Below are positions 5,910 to 14,358 of a stretch of 31,822 nt of DNA, in pieces (position 1 is the first letter of the stretch; every line of letters starts with the position of its first letter). The notes beneath the pieces are model-generated. The model worked only from the letters and a program-made list of their open reading frames with translations, made no database searches and had not been told where the DNA came from. Position numbers and translations under genes: made by a program. The stretch is from Lutibacter sp. (GTDB lineage: Bacteria > Bacteroidota > Bacteroidia > Flavobacteriales > Flavobacteriaceae): the NCBI GenBank assembly GCA_003516285.1, contig DPCK01000085.1, forward strand, positions 484 to 32,305, given 5' to 3'.

Positions 5910-8021
5910 TTAATTTTTCACCAATTGAACTTGTGGTTTAATTTTTAATTCGCTGAGCACATTTAAAGCCTCTTCCACATAAATGTCTTTTTTCAAATTA
6001 GCGTGCCAGGCTTCGCGTTTTTCTGCCAAATCTTTATCAGCTTCTATCAAAGGCATTTCATAAAACGGTGATGTATAGGTAAAATTGGAAGTGTATTCTG
6101 CAAGTTCTTTATATTTTAAGGATTCATTTTTACGATTTTCCAAATCATTTTTATAGGCTTCATAATTCAAATAAACCATACTTTCATCCTGTGAACTTTT
6201 CAGCCATTTCGCATTTTCGTCTATTAATTTGAAATATTTATTGTTTTCAATACGTTTTTTGCTGTTGTTGATTGCCAAATCATAATTTTCATAATTGTTC
6301 CAAAGCGTATAATTTGCCGCAGGAACTTTATCAAATACCAAGGCGTTATTCATATCACGCTCACCAATTTCCATATAACTGTATCTGCTTGGCAACATAA
6401 TATCAGAGTGTACACCTTCCATTTGTGTGGAACCGCCATTGATTCTGTAAAATTTTTGAATGGTGATTTTAAGGCCGCCCAAATCTTCATTTAAATTATG
6501 GTATTTATTCAAGTCCAACACACTTTGAACCGTTCCTTTTCCAAAGGTTTGTTTTCCGCCAATAATAACAGCTCTATGGTAATCTTGCATCGCCGCCGCA
6601 AAAATTTCTGAGGCAGATGCTGAAAGTTCATTCACCAAAACCACCAAAGGTCCATTCCATTGAATTTTTGGGTCTGTGTCGTTTTTAACATCTGGTTTTG
6701 AGTCACGATATTTAACTTGAACTATCGGACCTTTATTGATGAATAATCCGCTAATTTCAATTGCGGTTTGTAACGATCCTCCACCATTATTTCTCAAATC
6801 CAACAAAATCCCTTCAACATTCTCTTTTTTCAGACGCTCAATTTCCTGAGCCATATCTGTGGTGGAATTTCTGTAGTTTCTTTCGTCAAAATCAATATAA
6901 AACTTTGGCAAATGAATCACGCCAAAAGTTCTGCCGTCTTTTTTAATGACGCTCGATTTTACAAAAGTTTCTTCTAATTCAACAATGTCTCTGATAATAG
7001 AAACAACTTTAACGGTACCGTCTATTTTTTTAACGGTCAACCTAACCTCGGTGCCTTTTTTTCCTTTGATAAATTCAATGGCGTGGTCTAAACGCATACC
7101 AACAATATCTAAAGGTTCTTGATTTCCCTGCGCCACTTTTAAAATGATGTCGCCAACTTCCAATTCTCCCGATTTCCAGGCCGGACCACCAGAGATCAAT
7201 TCATCAATTCTTGTGTAATCATTTTTCTTTTGAAGCCGGGCGCCAATGCCTTCCAATTTGCCAGCCATAGTTTCATCAAACTGTTTTTTTATGTTTGCGG
7301 CAAAATAACTGGTATGCGGGTCAAAGGTTTCGGTAATGCAATTCACGAAAGTTGAAAACCAATCGGAATATGTAAGCTCATCAATGCGTTCATAAAGATC
7401 GTTCATACTTGTCAATGTAGCTTCACGAACTTCAATTTCAAGAGCGTCTATAGGTTTTTTAACGTAAGTGCTGTCGGCTTTATATTTATCCTCTTCGTCA
7501 TCTATTTTGTCGTTCAAACGCGTAAGGGCATTATATTTTAATTGTTTATTCCAAAGGTTTACCAAATCGTTTTTAGTTTTGGGATAAGGCACTTTTTCTG
7601 GGTCTAATTCAAGAGTCTCAACCATATCGAAATTAAATTTATTCGCTAAAATTTCCTTGTAATAGATTTTGGATTCTTCTGTTCGTTGCATAAAACGATT
7701 GTAAACCAAAAAGAAGAATGACAAATCTTCATTGTTGATTTGGTCGTCAATTTTAGTTCTAAAAGCCGAAAATTCATCAATGTCCGATTGCAGAAAATAC
7801 CTTTTTGAAGGGTCTAATCTTTCTAAAAAATCCTCATAAACTTTTATGGAAAACGCATCGTCAATTTGTTGCGGCTCATAATGGCCCTGCACCAACACAT
7901 ATTTTAAAATGGTCAATAAAACTTTGTCTTTCGGGTCGTTGGTTGCGTTTGTTTGGAAGCTCGTAAATAAGCTGAAAACAAAGAGTAAAGGCAATACGAA
8001 TTTGAATTTTCTGATCATCAT
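5910..8021 (-). CDS. prc: Tail-specific (C-terminal processing) protease Prc, family S41
   Basis: This periplasmic serine/lysine protease has 703 residues from ATG 8021, which gives MMIRKFKFVLPLLF and a signal peptide. A TTG four codons upstream is less likely. An N-terminal helical domain comes first, then a PDZ domain (about 250-335, with GIGARLQKK and VGDIILKV), then the catalytic core with LDLRNNGGGSL, SASASEIFAAAMQDY and GGKQTFGKGTVQ. By alignment to E. coli Prc (S452/K477/Q481) the catalytic residues are S469, K495 and Q499. The C-terminal 170 residues match the helical tail typical of long Prc proteins. It cleaves proteins with exposed non-polar C-termini and trims envelope proteins. 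It is followed by the OppC-like permease. Confidence 0.96.
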   Translation of the reverse strand: MMIRKFKFVLPLLFVFSLFTSFQTNATNDPKDKVLLTILKYVLVQGHYEPQQIDDAFSIKVYEDFLERLDPSKRYFLQSDIDEFSAFRTKIDDQINNEDLSFFFLVYNRFMQRTEESKIYYKEILANKFNFDMVETLELDPEKVPYPKTKNDLVNLWNKQLKYNALTRLNDKIDDEEDKYKADSTYVKKPIDALEIEVREATLTSMNDLYERIDELTYSDWFSTFVNCITETFDPHTSYFAANIKKQFDETMAGKLEGIGARLQKKNDYTRIDELISGGPAWKSGELEVGDIILKVAQGNQEPLDIVGMRLDHAIEFIKGKKGTEVRLTVKKIDGTVKVVSIIRDIVELEETFVKSSVIKKDGRTFGVIHLPKFYIDFDERNYRNSTTDMAQEIERLKKENVEGILLDLRNNGGGSLQTAIEISGLFINKGPIVQVKYRDSKPDVKNDTDPKIQWNGPLVVLVNELSASASEIFAAAMQDYHRAVIIGGKQTFGKGTVQSVLDLNKYHNLNEDLGGLKITIQKFYRINGGSTQMEGVHSDIMLPSRYSYMEIGERDMNNALVFDKVPAANYTLWNNYENYDLAINNSKKRIENNKYFKLIDENAKWLKSSQDESMVYLNYEAYKNDLENRKNESLKYKELAEYTSNFTYTSPFYEMPLIEADKDLAEKREAWHANLKKDIYVEEALNVLSELKIKPQVQLVKN

Positions 8022-8296
8022 CTGTCGAATCAATATTTGTTAATATGTTTTTGCATCTACTAAAATAGTGCCATTTTTTAGTTAGACGCCTAAATTAACC
8101 TTTTTTTATAAATTCCCCTTAAGTCTTTTAAGGTTTTATCACTATTTTAACTAAAATTTTCCGAGTTTTCCAATTAAATATTTTGTTTATTTTTTAGGTA
8201 TTTTTTATTTGGGGAATACAATATTAATAAAATAATAAGATGATTTTACTTTACAAAATGTTAATTTTTAATTTATGGTAAGCAAATAAAATAGCC

Positions 8297-8304
8297 TAAA
8301 TTTG
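8297..8304 (+). promoter_or_regulatory. -7 promoter box TAAATTTG for surE
   Basis: Exact TAnnTTTG match 15 bases before ATG 8320. The rest of the 286-bp intergenic stretch from 8034 is AT-rich, with a short CCTTAA...TTAAGG inverted repeat near 8118-8135 and no recognisable gene. Confidence 0.6.
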
Positions 8305-8319
8305 TTGTTTAATATGTGT

Positions 8320-9087
8320 ATGATGAATAAAAGACCTTTGATTTTAGTCACCAATGATGATGGCATTACGGCACCGGGAATTAGAACCTTAATTTCTGTG
8401 ATGAATGAAATAGGCGATGTGGTAGTGATTGCTCCCGACAGTCCGCAAAGTGGTATGGGACACGCTATTACCATTAACGAAACTTTATATTGTGATGAAT
8501 TAAAAGTTGATGACGGCCCACAAAAAGAATACCAATCTTCCGGAACACCAGCCGATTGCGTTAAACTGGCGGTAAGTGAAATTTTGGACCGGAGGCCCGA
8601 TTTGTGTGTATCCGGCATAAACCACGGATCAAATTCCTCCATCAACGTTATTTATTCAGGAACGATGAGCGCCGCTGTGGAAGCTGGCGTGGAGGGAATT
8701 CCTGCCATCGGATTTTCACTGCTCGATTATTCGTGGAATGCCAATTTTGAACCTTTAAAAGCGTACATCAAAAAAATTGCCTTGAATGTGTTGGAAAACG
8801 GATTGCCGGATGGCGTTGTGCTGAATGTCAACTTTCCCAAAAGCGAAACCTTTAACGGCATAAAAATCAGCCGTCAGGCACGTGCAAATTGGGTGGAAGA
8901 ATTTGACAAACGTGTGAATCCGCAAGGAAAAACGTATTTTTGGCTTACAGGAAAATTTGTGAATATGGACAAGGGCGAAGATACCGATGAATGGGCGCTG
9001 GCAAACAATTATGTTTCTGTGGTTCCCGTTCAATTTGATTTGACCGCACATCATTTTTTGCAAAAATTAAACGGTTGGAATTTGTAA
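8320..9087 (+). CDS. surE: 5'/3'-nucleotidase SurE
   Basis: The 255-residue cytoplasmic phosphatase removes phosphate from nucleoside 5'- and 3'-monophosphates. The metal-binding TNDDGI lies near the N-terminus (RPLILVTNDDGITAPGI). APDSPQSGMGHAIT supplies the conserved Ser, SGTPADCV follows, and SGINHGSN provides the metal-binding Asn. The start is chosen at ATG 8320 (an adjacent ATG at 8323 is equally possible), since the frame upstream only offers TTG codons overlapping the -7 box. It leads a probable unit with a small membrane protein gene (29 bp gap) and lpxB, an arrangement seen in flavobacteria. Confidence 0.95.
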   Translation: MMNKRPLILVTNDDGITAPGIRTLISVMNEIGDVVVIAPDSPQSGMGHAITINETLYCDELKVDDGPQKEYQSSGTPADCVKLAVSEILDRRPDLCVSGINHGSNSSINVIYSGTMSAAVEAGVEGIPAIGFSLLDYSWNANFEPLKAYIKKIALNVLENGLPDGVVLNVNFPKSETFNGIKISRQARANWVEEFDKRVNPQGKTYFWLTGKFVNMDKGEDTDEWALANNYVSVVPVQFDLTAHHFLQKLNGWNL

Positions 9088-9116
9088 ATTAGCGTTAAAC
9101 TAAATAAATTCAAGAT

Positions 9117-9401
9117 ATGAAAAAGGAAATGCTCATAGGTTTTTTGGTCGCTTTGGTGGCGACTTCTTTTGGCTGTTTTCTGTTTATTGAATTCTTTTCG
9201 CCTTTAGATTTTTACGAAAGTTTGGAACGCATAAAAGAAGGGAATTTAGAAGGAAAAGTATTGGTGTTGGGCGCTATCGCAAACTTTTTTGTATTTTTTG
9301 TGTTCTTAAAAAAGAAACAAATTTACAGGGCCAGAGGCGTTATCATGGAAACATTTGTAATCGCATTTATCGTTTTATTGTTAACCTTATTTAAGTCGTA
9401 A
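9117..9401 (+). CDS. Small three-helix membrane protein of unknown function
   Basis: The 94-residue protein is very hydrophobic, with membrane segments at about 6-26, 46-65 and 74-92 joined by a short charged stretch (ESLERIKEGNLEGK) and a basic loop (LKKKQIYRARG). There are no catalytic motifs. The first helix contains a cysteine (SFGCFLF), but there is no lipobox. It ends 6 bp before lpxB and starts 29 bp after surE, so all three are probably one transcript. The tight spacing to lpxB suggests a link to envelope or lipid A assembly, but that is inference only. Confidence 0.8.
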   Translation: MKKEMLIGFLVALVATSFGCFLFIEFFSPLDFYESLERIKEGNLEGKVLVLGAIANFFVFFVFLKKKQIYRARGVIMETFVIAFIVLLLTLFKS

Positions 9402-9407
9402 ACACAG

Positions 9408-10523
9408 ATGAAGTATTACATTATCGCCGGTGAGGCTTCGGGAGATTTGCACGGTTCCAATTTGATGAAAGCATTGATGGAGAAAGATCCGAATGCCGAA
9501 ATCAGATTTTGGGGAGGTGATTTAATGCAACAGGTTGGCGGTACTTTGGTAAAACATTATCGCGATTTGGCGTTTATGGGTTTTGCCGAAGTTTTTATGA
9601 ATTTACGGGAAATTTTTAAAAACATCAGTGTTTGCAAAAGTGATATCCAGCAATTTAAACCCGATGTGTTGATTTTAATCGATTATCCCGGATTTAATAT
9701 GCGAATTGCCGAATTTGCCAAAAAAGCCGGCATCAAAGTCCACTATTATATTTCTCCCCAAATATGGGCTTGGAAAGAAAATCGCATTAAAATCATTAAA
9801 CGCGATGTGGATGAAATGTACGTTATTTTGCCTTTTGAAAAAGATTTTTATGAGAAAAAACACCATTTTTCGGTTCATTTTGTGGGACATCCGTTAATTG
9901 ACGCCATTGCCGACAGAACCCAAATTGATGAAAATACGTTTCGAAAAATTCATCATCTTAGCAAAAAACCCATTGTGGCTTTACTGCCGGGAAGTAGAAA
10001 GCAGGAAATAAAAAAAATGCTTTCGGTGATGTTAAATATCGTTGAAAAATTTCACGAATTTCAATTTGTGATAGCCGGTGCCCCTGGTCAGGATTTTGAA
10101 TTTTACCAGCAATTTATCACCAAAGACAATGTAAAATTCGTTCCTAATAAAACCTATGATTTACTCTCCGTTTCCTATGCGGCCATAGTCACTTCCGGAA
10201 CGGCTACCTTGGAAACGGCCTTATTTAAAATTCCGCAAATTGTTTGCTATAAAACCAGTAATGTGTCCTATCAAATTGGCAAGCGTTTGGTGAAATTGAA
10301 ATTTATTTCGTTGGTAAATCTAATTATGGATAAAGAAGTGGTGAAAGAATTGATTCAGGATGAGTTCAACGTACAAAATTTGGAATCTGAGCTTCATAAA
10401 ATTATTGATGGCTATCAACGCGCCTTAATGTTTATTGACTATTACGATTTAGAGAAAAAACTTGGAGGCAAAGGCGCTTCCAAAAAAGTGGCAGAATTAA
10501 TCATAGAAAAATCGCAGAAATAA
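9408..10523 (+). CDS. lpxB: Lipid-A-disaccharide synthase
   Basis: This 371-residue peripheral membrane glycosyltransferase (GT19) joins UDP-diacylglucosamine and lipid X to give lipid A disaccharide phosphate. Diagnostic blocks are YYIIAGEASGDLHGSNLM at the N-terminus, LIDYPGFNMRIAEFAKKAG, YYISPQIWAWKENRI, FVGHPLID, LLPGSRKQEI and SGTATLE in the C-terminal nucleotide-binding half. Length is typical. It is the last gene of the surE unit, with a start 6 bp after the previous stop. A hairpin spanning its stop codon (10507-10544) may end transcription. Confidence 0.97.
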   Translation: MKYYIIAGEASGDLHGSNLMKALMEKDPNAEIRFWGGDLMQQVGGTLVKHYRDLAFMGFAEVFMNLREIFKNISVCKSDIQQFKPDVLILIDYPGFNMRIAEFAKKAGIKVHYYISPQIWAWKENRIKIIKRDVDEMYVILPFEKDFYEKKHHFSVHFVGHPLIDAIADRTQIDENTFRKIHHLSKKPIVALLPGSRKQEIKKMLSVMLNIVEKFHEFQFVIAGAPGQDFEFYQQFITKDNVKFVPNKTYDLLSVSYAAIVTSGTATLETALFKIPQIVCYKTSNVSYQIGKRLVKLKFISLVNLIMDKEVVKELIQDEFNVQNLESELHKIIDGYQRALMFIDYYDLEKKLGGKGASKKVAELIIEKSQK

Positions 10524-10544
10524 ATGAATATTCCAGCGATTTTT
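10507..10544. terminator. Possible bidirectional terminator after lpxB
   Basis: AAAAATCGC (10507-10515) pairs perfectly with GCGATTTTT (10536-10544) across a 20-base loop that contains the lpxB stop codon. A and T tracts on either side would serve transcripts from both directions, including the converging gene that ends at 10568. The long loop makes it weaker than the other terminators here. Confidence 0.4.
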
Positions 10545-10567
10545 AATAGTTAAGGTTTTTGTTCAGG

Positions 10568-11455
10568 TTATTTACAAACAGCTTCCAAAGTGTTTTCAAT
10601 ATAACCCGGAGTACTCACAATTTTCATAAAAGTGCCCATACTTAATTCAGGCCAGCTTACCGCCAATCGGTATTTTCCCGCAAGCATCGTCGCTTTTTTT
10701 CCCTGCAAAATAATTTCATAAGGCATTGCGGCGATATTGTCTTCCCCAATAATTGGCAAAAAATGAGACTCTCCTTTTGCTTTGTTTTGCAAACCAATGC
10801 CAAAAACAGCCACGTTTTCTTTTTCATAGATCAATTTATAAACCAAAATGGTTTCTCCTTTTTTAGCTTTTAAATTGGCTTCTATTGTTTTCACGCCTTC
10901 TTCAAAAGATGTAAATTCGTTCAGCGTAACGGGATTGGTAAAATAAGGCATCATCACTTTATAGTGATATTTTTTTAAATTTTCGGCTTTCACACTTCCT
11001 CCAAACGGACTAGATTCTTGCCCAATAGCCGCAAATGTGGTTTTTAAATCGGCAGTAACTTTTTGAAGTGTGTTTTTATGGGTATTGTAGCTATCGCCTA
11101 AATAAGCTCTTAATAGATATTCCGGATTGGTATATGACATAATTACTTTTCCGTTTTTTTCAACCAAACCAACTTTAAATACTGCGGCAAGTGCGCCCCT
11201 GTCGGTCACTTTTACAACGGTGTTTTTCAAATCGGTTCTTGTAAAGACAATCACTTTTAAAGTGCTTTTGTTTGACGGATTGTAAGTTCCTAAAATGGTA
11301 AAGGCATTGTTTTGTAATGCTTTGGTAATTTTTTCTGATGCTTGTTGCATGCTTTCGGTTGTTTCACCAATTTTAAGGTAAGGCGATAAATTTTGTCCGA
11401 ATGAATCTGTGCTGAAAATCAACATAAAAATAAGGGTGATAAAAATGTTTTTCAT
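10568..11455 (-). CDS. Secreted protein of unknown function (possibly two DUF302-like repeats)
   Basis: The 295-residue protein starts with a signal peptide (MKNIFITLIFMLIFSTDSFG, cleavage after SFGQ) and is probably periplasmic. Residues of about 30-75 (amphipathic helix, then FTILGTYNPSNKSTLKVIVF) and about 185-225 (a helix, then ETILVYKLIYEKENVAVFGI) show a similar helix-strand pattern. This suggests an internal duplication of a small alpha/beta domain such as DUF302; the resemblance is weak. No catalytic motif is seen. It is read from its own promoter (11478-11505) and converges on lpxB. It may be an envelope protein, but no function can be assigned. Confidence 0.75.
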   Translation of the reverse strand: MKNIFITLIFMLIFSTDSFGQNLSPYLKIGETTESMQQASEKITKALQNNAFTILGTYNPSNKSTLKVIVFTRTDLKNTVVKVTDRGALAAVFKVGLVEKNGKVIMSYTNPEYLLRAYLGDSYNTHKNTLQKVTADLKTTFAAIGQESSPFGGSVKAENLKKYHYKVMMPYFTNPVTLNEFTSFEEGVKTIEANLKAKKGETILVYKLIYEKENVAVFGIGLQNKAKGESHFLPIIGEDNIAAMPYEIILQGKKATMLAGKYRLAVSWPELSMGTFMKIVSTPGYIENTLEAVCK

Positions 11456-11477
11456 AATGTGTATTTTATTAATCGAT

Positions 11478-11505
11478 CAAAATTACTTGTAATGAAAGTG
11501 GACAA
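11478..11505 (-). promoter_or_regulatory. Promoter of the secreted unknown protein
   Basis: The reverse strand has TTG (11505-11503), 17 bases, then TAATTTTG (11485-11478), an exact TAnnTTTG match 22 bases before ATG 11455. Confidence 0.55.
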
Positions 11506-11524
11506 TAGTGATAAAAATCAGTCT

Positions 11525-11544
11525 GTAACAATTGTTACCGGTAA
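11525..11544. promoter_or_regulatory. Two overlapping palindromes in a divergent promoter region
   Basis: GTAACAATTGTTAC (11525-11538) is a perfect palindrome and overlaps a second one, TTACCGGTAA (11535-11544). They lie between divergent genes, about 20 bases beyond the -33 element of the leftward gene and 67 bases before the comEC start. Three evenly placed GTAA/TTAC half-sites suggest a transcription factor site. Confidence 0.35.
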
Positions 11545-11610
11545 TTTGGCTTAAAAATGAGTTGATGTATTTTTTATTTCTGTTGTTTTTTTAATTAACT
11601 TTATCCTGCT

Positions 11611-13656
11611 ATGATAAAATTCCTGAAATTTATTCCCGCACAACTTACTTTCTTTTTGATAGTGGGTATTCTTTTTGGAAATTATTTCAGCCTTCAGCCA
11701 ATTCGATTGATTGTGGTTTTTGGCGCTTTAATTTTAATATTTACCATTGCTTTTTTTTACGCCGACAAACAATATCAAACGCCTTTTATATTTCCGGCAT
11801 TGGTTTTTTTGCTTTCCTTTTTAATAGGTTTTGGAGGCGTTACATTTAAAAATCAGTTAAACCATAAAAAGCATTATTCAAAGCAACTTCAATTTTCAAC
11901 AAATGAGTCAGTTTCTGCTTTAATTACCATTGAAAGCGTTTTAAAATCCACCAACTATTACAATAAATATGAAGCGGAGGTTTTTCAGTTGAATGGCAAA
12001 AAATCCATTGGAAAAATAGTGGTCAACGTTAAAAAAGACAGCGCAATTAACCAGTTTCAGGTCGATGATCATTTGGCGGTTAAAATGGTTTTTTCTGAAA
12101 TCGCGGAGCCGTTAAATCCCTACGGTTTTAATTATAAAAAATACTTGCAGCAGCAACAAATTCACCATCAAATTCATGGGGATAACCCCCAATTTTTAAG
12201 GTTGAATAAAATCAATCAAACCATAAAAGGCATTGCGGCCAATATTAGAGAAAAGATCAATGTTGCTTTAATACAGTACGGATTTAAAAATGACGAGCTG
12301 GCGGTGGTAAATGCCTTGCTTTTAGGCCAACGGCAACACTTAACAAGTGAATTGCAACAAAGTTATATTGGTGCCGGAGCCATTCATATTTTGGCGATTT
12401 CCGGATTGCATATCGGTATTATTTTGCTCATTTTATCTGCAGTTTTTAAGCCACTTCATTATTTTAAACACGGAAAACTGGCGGCATCAATCATTATAAT
12501 CACCATTTTGTGGCTATACGCCATTATTGCTGGTTTGTCACCTTCAGTGGTTAGGGCCGTAGCCATGTTTACCGCAATTGCGATTGCCATGCAAGTAAAT
12601 CGGCCTTCAAGTACTTACAAAACCTTGGTTATTTCTATGTTTTTCTTATTGTTGTTTAATCCGTATTATTTGTTTGAGGTCGGATTTCAGCTGAGTTACC
12701 TTGCGGTTTTCTCCATTGTTTGGATTCAACCAAAATTGTACGATTTATGGAAACCGAAGTGGTGGTTGTTGGATAAAATATGGCAATTGTTAACGGTTTC
12801 AATGGCTGCGCAAATAGGCGTTTTACCCTTAAGTTTGTATTATTTTCATCAATTTCCAGGCTTGTTTTTTGTGTCGAATTTGGTCATCATTCCTGTATTG
12901 GGAATTATTTTAACTGCCGGAATTGTCATCATCATTTTGTCGGTTCTACAAATTGCACCACAATCTCTGGTTGATGCTTTTATTTTTGTCATTCGGCAAA
13001 TGAATCATTTTGTGTCTTGGGTGGCGCAACAGGAAATTTTTATCATCCAACAAATTTCGATGTCATTTTTGCTGATGGTTGCATTTTATCTACTGTTGTT
13101 TTTCGGACTTAAATGGACAGAGAAAAAAGTGTTTTATCGATTTGTGCTCGTTTTAATTTCAATTGTAATGCTTCAAACTATTTTTGTTTTTGAAAAGTAT
13201 TTGGCGCAGTCTACCGATGAATTTATTGTCTTTAATCAAAGTAAGGCAAGTACAATCGGACAAAGAACAGGAAATGTGATTCAATTCAGTTCTTCAGCAG
13301 ATTCCTTAAAAAGATCCTCTAATTTTAAATTAGCTTATTTGGTTGGTGCGGAATTGAATGAAATGCTTCCTTCTGAAAAAATAAAAAATCTGTATCGTTT
13401 TAAAGACGAAACTATTTTGATTGTAGACAGTTTGGGACTTTACAAGTTTAATTCAGTGAAACCAACCATCATAATTTTAAGGCAATCACCTAAAATAAAT
13501 CTGGAAAGATTGCTCAAAAACCTTAAACCAAAAATAATTATTGCGGATGGCACAAACTATAAAAGCTACTTGAAAGATTGGGAACAAACCTGCCTGAAAA
13601 ATAAAACTCCTTTTCACAATACGTTGCAAAAAGGAGCTTTTGTTCTCAATAAATAA
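11611..13656 (+). CDS. comEC: ComEC/Rec2-family DNA uptake channel protein
   Basis: The 681-residue polytopic membrane protein has N-terminal helices and the OB-like DUF4131 region (about 20-190), then the competence core. The core carries VNALLLGQRQHL and the signature IGAGAIHILAISGLHIGII, followed by about eight helices. In transformable bacteria ComEC forms the channel that passes single-stranded DNA through the inner membrane. The last 160 residues are hydrophilic and short, with no HxHxDH metallo-beta-lactamase motif, as is common in Bacteroidota ComEC. A one-mismatch -7 box (TAACTTTA, 11596-11603) precedes the ATG. It converges with the thioredoxin gene, only 5 bp separating the stops. 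Confidence 0.93.
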   Translation: MIKFLKFIPAQLTFFLIVGILFGNYFSLQPIRLIVVFGALILIFTIAFFYADKQYQTPFIFPALVFLLSFLIGFGGVTFKNQLNHKKHYSKQLQFSTNESVSALITIESVLKSTNYYNKYEAEVFQLNGKKSIGKIVVNVKKDSAINQFQVDDHLAVKMVFSEIAEPLNPYGFNYKKYLQQQQIHHQIHGDNPQFLRLNKINQTIKGIAANIREKINVALIQYGFKNDELAVVNALLLGQRQHLTSELQQSYIGAGAIHILAISGLHIGIILLILSAVFKPLHYFKHGKLAASIIIITILWLYAIIAGLSPSVVRAVAMFTAIAIAMQVNRPSSTYKTLVISMFFLLLFNPYYLFEVGFQLSYLAVFSIVWIQPKLYDLWKPKWWLLDKIWQLLTVSMAAQIGVLPLSLYYFHQFPGLFFVSNLVIIPVLGIILTAGIVIIILSVLQIAPQSLVDAFIFVIRQMNHFVSWVAQQEIFIIQQISMSFLLMVAFYLLLFFGLKWTEKKVFYRFVLVLISIVMLQTIFVFEKYLAQSTDEFIVFNQSKASTIGQRTGNVIQFSSSADSLKRSSNFKLAYLVGAELNEMLPSEKIKNLYRFKDETILIVDSLGLYKFNSVKPTIIILRQSPKINLERLLKNLKPKIIIADGTNYKSYLKDWEQTCLKNKTPFHNTLQKGAFVLNK

Positions 13657-13661
13657 GTTAT

Positions 13662-14201
13662 TTATTCCTTGAATGTATATTTAAAATTGGAGGAATAGGC
13701 GTTAAATTCTTCCTGTGTTTTTAAATTTTTATAATCATCATTTTTAAACATTTTTAAATATAGTTCCAGTTGGGTTGGCGTTCTGTAACCCGTTAAAGGG
13801 GTAATAAAATTTGCTTCCTCATCTAAAAATAACAAAGTTGGATAAGCTCTTACACCAAAAAATGCCGACAATTCGTGTGCGCTGTTTCTGCCGTTTGAAT
13901 TTGGGTTAAAACCGGGATTGGTATATTTTTTACCTTTAAATATAACCGTTTCATTGCCTTCAGCATTAAATTTAACCGAATAATAGTTTTCATTCATATA
14001 AGCGATTAAATCAGGATTGGAAAAAGTGTTTTTATCTAACAATTTACACGGTCCGCACCAAACGGTATAGGCATCAACAAATATTTTTTTGGGCGTAACT
14101 TCCTGTGCTTTAACAGCTTCTTCAAAACTCATCCATTTAATTCCTTGTGCAGAAATTGAAAGGCTGAATAATGAAATTGTTAAAATAAGTATTTTTTTCA
14201 T
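13662..14201 (-). CDS. Secreted thioredoxin-fold protein
   Basis: The 179-residue protein has a signal peptide (MKKILILTISLFSLSISAQG) followed by a thioredoxin fold with the redox motif WCGPC at 48-52 and the cis-Pro region VRAYPTLLFLD. An insertion of about 25 residues (EGNETVIFKGKKYTNPGF and on) separates the two, as in Thioredoxin_7/DUF255-like proteins of Bacteroidota. It should act in the periplasm as a disulfide reductase or exchanger. The substrate is unknown. It lies downstream of the peptide transporter block on the same strand, but 157 bp away, so independent transcription is likely. Confidence 0.9.
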   Translation of the reverse strand: MKKILILTISLFSLSISAQGIKWMSFEEAVKAQEVTPKKIFVDAYTVWCGPCKLLDKNTFSNPDLIAYMNENYYSVKFNAEGNETVIFKGKKYTNPGFNPNSNGRNSAHELSAFFGVRAYPTLLFLDEEANFITPLTGYRTPTQLELYLKMFKNDDYKNLKTQEEFNAYSSNFKYTFKE

Positions 14202-14335
14202 CTGTTTATTATTTATTTTTTATTGGAACAATTGCTGTTCGCCATTAATCATTTCGGTGTGTATCAAAATTTGTTATGGCTCGTTTCATCTTCATTAATT
14301 TATGTTTCTTTGAGCTTTTGACGCAATAATGTTGC

Positions 14336-14343
14336 CAAATTTA
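14336..14343 (-). promoter_or_regulatory. Candidate -7 box upstream of the thioredoxin gene
   Basis: The reverse strand reads TAAATTTG, an exact TAnnTTTG match, 135 bases before the thioredoxin ATG. That would leave a long leader (about 130 bases) holding a possible 16-codon reading frame at 14245-14295. Confidence 0.35.
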
Positions 14344-14358
14344 CAAAGTTTTTTAAAT

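Noticed and set aside
13641..13672. AT-rich palindrome AATAAAT...ATTTATT between comEC and the thioredoxin gene as a terminator
   Set aside because: The stem is only A-T pairs and has no proper T-run; too weak to call.
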